From: Rhodospirillaceae bacterium
Lineage (GTDB): Bacteria; Pseudomonadota; Alphaproteobacteria; DSM-16000; Inquilinaceae
Direction: 5' to 3'
Length of the DNA: 7,061 nt
Assembly: GCA_020425485.1 (NCBI GenBank)
Contig: JAGQRL010000359.1
Span: 1-7,061 of the forward strand
Shown: positions 5,690 to 7,061 of the stretch, one piece after another
How positions within the stretch are numbered: the first letter of the stretch is position 1
Layout of the letters: every line of letters starts with the position of its first letter
Translations under genes and position numbers: made by a program
The notes under the pieces: generated by a model
Database searches by the model: none
Seen by the model: only the letters and a program-made list of their open reading frames with translations
Told to the model about the DNA's origin: nothing

Positions 5690-6610
5690 TCAGCCGGCCG
5701 GAACCAGGATGGACAGGCTTTCCGGCAGCACTCGGCAATCCACCGCGCCGGCGAACCGGTGCAGCTCGCCATCGATGCTGCACAGCAGGTGGCGGCGCCG
5801 ACTGCCGACGACGCGCGCTTCGGCAGACAAGGTGACGTCCATCAGCGGCGTGTCGTTCCAGCGGCCGGAAAACAGCTCGCCCGCCAGGCGCAGGGAATCG
5901 ATCCGCGTGGTGGCCTGGGAGACGTAGAGTGCGAGTTCCCGGCCGCCCAGGTCGCCGCGCTTGGGCGGGACGCCGGAGCCTTCCGCGAACGGCGTGTTGG
6001 CGATGACGACCAGGTTGGTTTCCACCCGGCGCACATCCTTTCCCGCGGCGATCACCACGCGTTCGCGCGGGCTCTCCCGCCAGGTGACCAGGCTGGAATA
6101 CAGCGTCGCCAGCCGCTTCATCAGCTTGGAGTGGCCCTGCTGGCGGTCGCGGTGGTGCACCATGCGCGGATGCACGCCGAAGGACACGTGGCTGACGAAC
6201 ACCCGGTCGTTGGCCATGCCCAGGCTGATGCGCTGGGGTTCGGCCCCCACCAGGGCGTCCAAGGCTGCGGGCAAGTCGAGCGGCATGCCGATGTCGCGCG
6301 CCACCAGGTTCATGGTGCCGAGCGGCAGCACCGCCAGGGTGACATCGGTCTCCCGCGCTGCGGCCACCGCACCGCTGATGGTGCCGTCGCCGCCGCCCAC
6401 CACCAGCAGGTCGGGCTTGTCGTCGAGCGCGCGGGCAAGGTCGCGGCCGGCGTCGGCCTTGCAGGTGATCGTGATGTCCGGGTCCGGCCAGCGCGCTGCC
6501 AGGGCGCTGCGCACCTGATCGGCCACCGCGGCGACGTCGCTGCCGCGCAAGGTTCCCGCATCGCCGTTCAGCAGCACCCGTACGCGTTCGCCCGCCCTGT
6601 CGCCCGCCAT
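5690..6610 (-). CDS. Diacylglycerol kinase family lipid kinase
   Basis: This 306-residue protein is of usual length for the bacterial YegS/DgkB-like lipid kinases. The nucleotide-binding motif GGGDGT is at 72-77 after DLLVV, the second conserved motif PLGTMN at 96-101, and a SIDGEL motif near the C-terminus (278-283). It should transfer phosphate from ATP to a diacylglycerol-like or related lipid (giving phosphatidic acid in the classical case), at the membrane's cytoplasmic face. ATG 6610 is preferred: GGAAGGGG lies upstream at suitable spacing and RVRVLLNGDAGTL begins soon after. ATG 6631 and ATG 6712 lack ribosome binding sites and add low-complexity basic tails. It is the first gene of the four-gene minus-strand run. 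I see no clear promoter in the 168 bases before it, nor an EcfG motif. Confidence 0.92.
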   Translation of the reverse strand: MAGDRAGERVRVLLNGDAGTLRGSDVAAVADQVRSALAARWPDPDITITCKADAGRDLARALDDKPDLLVVGGGDGTISGAVAAARETDVTLAVLPLGTMNLVARDIGMPLDLPAALDALVGAEPQRISLGMANDRVFVSHVSFGVHPRMVHHRDRQQGHSKLMKRLATLYSSLVTWRESPRERVVIAAGKDVRRVETNLVVIANTPFAEGSGVPPKRGDLGGRELALYVSQATTRIDSLRLAGELFSGRWNDTPLMDVTLSAEARVVGSRRRHLLCSIDGELHRFAGAVDCRVLPESLSILVPAG

Positions 6611-6778
6611 GTCGCCTTGCCCCTTCCGCATGGATGCGGCGGGCCAATGCCTGCCCGGTGCCCGCCGCTCCTGGGACAAACGGCACGACCGGCCGGAAGG
6701 TTGCCGGCGCATGCCTCCTGCGGCGCCGGCCGCATGGCGTGGCCGGGCAGCGGGGCGGGCCGGTCGCGAAGGGTCGGC
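6611..6778. other. Intergenic spacer, G+C-rich
   Basis: This spacer separates the LivF-type gene from the lipid kinase gene, both on the minus strand. It contains a small hairpin, GCCGG with CCGGC, around 6690-6708, without a T run. The first bases before the kinase start carry its ribosome binding site. I see no convincing intrinsic terminator and no -35/-10 pair, although a promoter for the four-gene run would be expected here. Confidence 0.4.
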
Positions 6779-7061
6779 TCAGATGGCCAGGTATTCGTGG
6801 CGCAGGTCGGCGTCCAGCAGCACCTGGCGGGCTTCGCCGCGGAACACCACCTCGCCCATGTCGAGGATGATCGCCTGGTCCGACAGCTCCAGTGCCGCCA
6901 CGGCGTTCTGTTCCACGATGATCGAGGTGATGCCGAGATCGCGGATCTCGTGAAGGATGCGCTGGATCTCTTCCACGATCACCGGCGCCAGCCCCTCGAA
7001 CGGCTCGTCCAGCAGCAGCAGCTTGACGTCGCGGGCGAGCGCCCGGGCGATGGCCAGCATC
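6779..7061 (-). CDS. livF: LivF-type branched-chain amino acid ABC transporter ATPase, C-terminal part
   Basis: Only the last 93 codons are inside the window; the gene continues beyond the right edge, where base 7061 belongs to an earlier codon. The fragment has the tail of the ABC signature region (MLAIARALA), Walker B with D-loop (LLLLDEPFEGLAP) and, where most ABC ATPases have the H-loop histidine, the IIVEQNAVAALELSDQ segment. The VEQN form is typical of LivF, the second ATPase of branched-chain amino acid (and related) importers. The fragment ends with a short regulatory-like tail, GEARQVLLDADLRHEYLAI, also typical of LivF. Whole LivF proteins are about 230-240 residues, so roughly 60 percent is missing here. 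The usual partners livG, livM, livH and a binding protein would be expected to the right. A paralogue for urea or amides (UrtE-like) is possible. Confidence 0.9.
   Translation of the reverse strand, partial: MLAIARALARDVKLLLLDEPFEGLAPVIVEEIQRILHEIRDLGITSIIVEQNAVAALELSDQAIILDMGEVVFRGEARQVLLDADLRHEYLAI

Noticed and set aside
5664..6686. Upstream extension of the metallophosphoesterase frame to a 603-codon protein
   Set aside because: The added part lies inside the lipid kinase gene in a different frame and has Arg/Gly/Ala-rich composition. The phosphoesterase motifs start right after ATG 5663.

Overview
The window is G+C-rich, with strong G/C bias at third codon positions inside the genes and one short A+T-rich interruption near the left end. 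It looks like chromosomal DNA of an alphaproteobacterium. The most specific support is a GGAAC-N16-CGTT motif, which matches promoters read by the alphaproteobacterial general-stress sigma factor EcfG. Composition and a LivF-type ABC protein at the right edge agree with this but do not prove it. I cannot name a genus.

Left end (1-740). A perfect rho-independent terminator (64-87, + strand) closes a transcript that comes from outside the window. It is followed by about 215 bases without a convincing gene, including an A+T-rich stretch (221-310). From about 303 to 738 the minus strand carries a fragment of a polytopic membrane protein gene. It has no credible start codon, and its coding character ends abruptly at the A+T-rich boundary, so I read it as a remnant.

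Plus-strand block (823-3221). Behind the putative EcfG promoter lie four small-to-medium membrane protein genes in a row: a YqaE/Pmp3 peptide, a DUF883 (YqjD/ElaB-like) tail-anchored coiled-coil protein, a YqjE/holin-like membrane protein, and an AI-2E/PerM family permease. The order DUF883 then YqjE-like recalls the yqjD-yqjE pair of enterobacteria. The block reads as a stress-responsive envelope cluster. A long hairpin without a U tract separates the second and third genes.

Minus-strand block (6610 down to 3254). Four genes read in one direction with gaps of 26, 41 and about 110 bases: a diacylglycerol-kinase-family lipid kinase, a calcineurin-type metallophosphoesterase, a transglutaminase-like cysteine protease, and a small secreted protein of unknown function with four cysteines. 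Spacing suggests an operon. A dense G-quadruplex-capable tract lies just before the last gene. This block converges on the permease gene with only 32 bases between their stop codons.

Right edge (6779-7061). The C-terminal 93 codons of a LivF-type branched-chain amino acid ABC transporter ATPase run out of the window on the minus strand, separated from the lipid kinase gene by 168 bases. I see no CRISPR array, rRNA, tRNA or intact mobile element.
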